Shown: positions 43,914 to 44,574 of the stretch, piece by piece | How the letters are laid out: every line of letters starts with the position of its first letter | How positions within the stretch are numbered: position 1 is the first letter of the stretch | Source: Suilimivivens sp964571145 | GTDB taxonomy: Bacteria > Bacillota > Clostridia > Lachnospirales > Lachnospiraceae | Length of the DNA stretch: 44,574 bases | Direction: 5' to 3' | NCBI GenBank assembly: GCA_964571145.1 | Contig: CAZNAP010000009.1 | Span: 1 to 44,574 of the forward strand | The notes under the pieces: model-generated | Told to the model about the DNA's origin: nothing | The model's input: the letters and a program-made list of their open reading frames with translations, nothing else | The model's database searches: none | Program-made: the position numbers and the translations under genes

Positions 43914-44105
43914 GTATGTTCCCCAAAATGCCGGTTCTTGTCTTTTGACTCCTAGCCAAGCTAGGTGGGTAACCGCAATCACGCTTTTGACTTCCCTTCC
44001 AATCCTTCCGAAGAAGTGAGGGCTTGACAGCCACTTGACAATATAGGAATCCCGTTTAAAGTATCTGTAGGTTCAAAACAACAAGAATTATCGTACATTT
44101 CAGGT
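43912..44105 (-). ncRNA. ssrS: Probable 6S RNA (SsrS)
   Basis: A gene-free transcription unit of about 190-230 bases with a strong promoter (44113-44141) and terminator (43876-43913). On the minus strand it can form outer pairing (TTCC near 44044 with GGGGAA near 43922; TTGTC near 44037 with GACAA near 43940), an open middle, a UUCG-capped hairpin (CTTC-TTCG-GAAG inside CCCT...AGGG) and a separate side hairpin CCTAGC-TTG-GCTAGG in the 3' part. This agrees with the layout of Firmicute 6S RNA, which imitates an open promoter and binds the SigA polymerase. The assignment is from structure and remembered resemblance, not a covariance search. A short minus-strand frame across it has no ribosome-binding site. 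Confidence 0.62.
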
Positions 44106-44112
44106 TAATTAT

Positions 44113-44141
44113 ATTATATCCAATTTGGTTCTAAAATACAA
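44113..44141 (-). promoter_or_regulatory. SigA-type promoter of the probable 6S RNA
   Basis: On the minus strand: -35 TTGTAT (44136-44141), 17-base spacer, -10 TATAAT (44113-44118). Transcription would start near 44106. Confidence 0.7.
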
Positions 44142-44166
44142 CTGGAAATGTGTGTCTCTGTCCTAC

Positions 44167-44198
44167 AAAAAGCAGGTGTGCATTAATGCACACCTGCT
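44167..44198 (-). terminator. Terminator of the probable pckA gene
   Basis: A 28-base perfect palindrome (44171-44198, core GGTGTGCA/TGCACACC) followed on the minus strand by TTTTGT. It lies about 48 bases after the stop codon. Confidence 0.85.
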
Positions 44199-44245
44199 CT
44201 CCCTTTAATTCATTAGTTATTTTAATATTTTAATTAGCAAACTAA

Positions 44246-44574
44246 TTAGCTTAATGCTTTAACTAATTTTTCTACTGCTGCAAGTGCTTCATCAGGAAGT
44301 TTATCATAACCTTCCTTCTTAGATGCGAAGCCCTTAACTGCATCTACACGGTTCTGCATAGCATTCTTCAATGCAGCCTTATAATCAGCATCATTTAAAT
44401 CAGGAGTAAAGCCTTCCCAATCCATGATTTCGATATCTTCGAAGTTGCCCCACTGCTTAAAGGATGCTTTCTTCTCAACAATTGTTTCCAAAATGCCAAG
44501 TGTATCAGCCGGTTTAACCTTCTTGCCCATGAAATCACCAGTATTGATGATGTAGCAATCTACGTTCTTCTCTT
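44246..44574 (-). CDS. pckA: Probable ATP-dependent phosphoenolpyruvate carboxykinase, C-terminal fragment
   Basis: About 109 codons, open at the right edge; the reading frame runs upstream of the internal ATG at 44530 without a stop. The sequence VDCYIINTGDFMGKKVKPADTLGILE is the best clue: clostridial ATP-type carboxykinases carry an INTG-FM-KKV...TLGILE segment near the C-terminus. DWEGFTPDLNDADYKAALKNAMQNRVDAVKGF follows, then a charged helical end (PDEALAAVEKLVKAL). The enzyme interconverts oxaloacetate and phosphoenolpyruvate and in fermenting bacteria often runs in the carboxylating direction. The catalytic parts are outside the window, so the call rests on the tail alone. Confidence 0.55.
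   Translation of the reverse strand, partial: EKNVDCYIINTGDFMGKKVKPADTLGILETIVEKKASFKQWGNFEDIEIMDWEGFTPDLNDADYKAALKNAMQNRVDAVKGFASKKEGYDKLPDEALAAVEKLVKALS

Noticed and set aside
43755..43982. 75-codon minus-strand frame overlapping the SpoIID gene start
   Set aside because: It crosses the terminator hairpin and the probable 6S RNA, has no ribosome-binding site and no protein-like composition.
43913..44100. Cyclic-di-GMP riboswitch
   Set aside because: Considered because of CheV and PilZ in the window, but the conserved core of the class I switch is not present on either strand.

Overview
The window is AT-rich DNA from a low-GC, Gram-positive clostridial bacterium, most likely a motile, spore-forming member of the Lachnospiraceae or a close relative. 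This rests on a T-box leader in front of pheST, SpoIID, a cysteine-rich clostridial spore-type protein behind sporulation-sigma-like promoters, CheV and PilZ proteins, lipoprotein solute-binding proteins with clostridial codon use, and consensus SigA promoters. It is mostly ordinary chromosome. No transposase, phage gene, CRISPR array or rRNA was seen. Almost all genes lie on the minus strand. The exceptions are a plus-strand spore-type island (about 23.8-25.0 kb) and aroF-tyrA (31.6-33.8 kb).

Region 1 (1-7.4 kb): an ABC-import operon read on the minus strand. It has two tandem paralogous solute-binding lipoproteins of about 750 residues with an N-terminal beta-propeller-like half. The first copy is interrupted by one in-frame amber codon. 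Two MalF/MalG-type permeases follow, then the start of a HlyD/MacA-type membrane-fusion protein that runs off the left edge. No ATPase is in view.

Region 2 (7.4-15.7 kb): UPF0210 (PFL) protein and ACT-domain partner, YycJ-type metallo-beta-lactamase fold hydrolase, a large FtsA-like actin-fold protein, coaE, polA and a membrane zinc-finger (anti-sigma-like) protein. The last five in map order (yycJ to the zinc-finger gene) are tightly coupled and appear to share a promoter at 15625-15653.

Region 3 (15.7-23.7 kb): tRNA-Leu(CAA), lysA with a TrmB-type regulator, ung, hisF, hisH, a highly charged membrane protein of unknown function, a degenerate sirtuin-like protein and cheV.

Region 4 (23.8-31.6 kb): the plus-strand cysteine-rich spore-type gene and two small unknown genes, then leuS, an unknown membrane protein, and an EF-G paralogue with altered GTPase motifs.

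Region 5 (31.6-44.6 kb): aromatic amino-acid genes aroF and tyrA. Then a minus-strand block: VanZ-like, PilZ, queA, M18 aminopeptidase, pheT and pheS under a phenylalanine T-box, YihY-type membrane protein, SpoIID/LytB protein, a probable 6S RNA with its own promoter and terminator, and the C-terminus of a probable PEP carboxykinase.

Observations most worth follow-up: the amber-interrupted duplicated binding protein beside a HlyD adaptor, a 23-bp intergenic motif found four times, the FtsA-like protein with three C-terminal repeat modules, the EF-G paralogue lacking its catalytic histidine, the sirtuin-like protein lacking its catalytic histidine, and the spore-type island.
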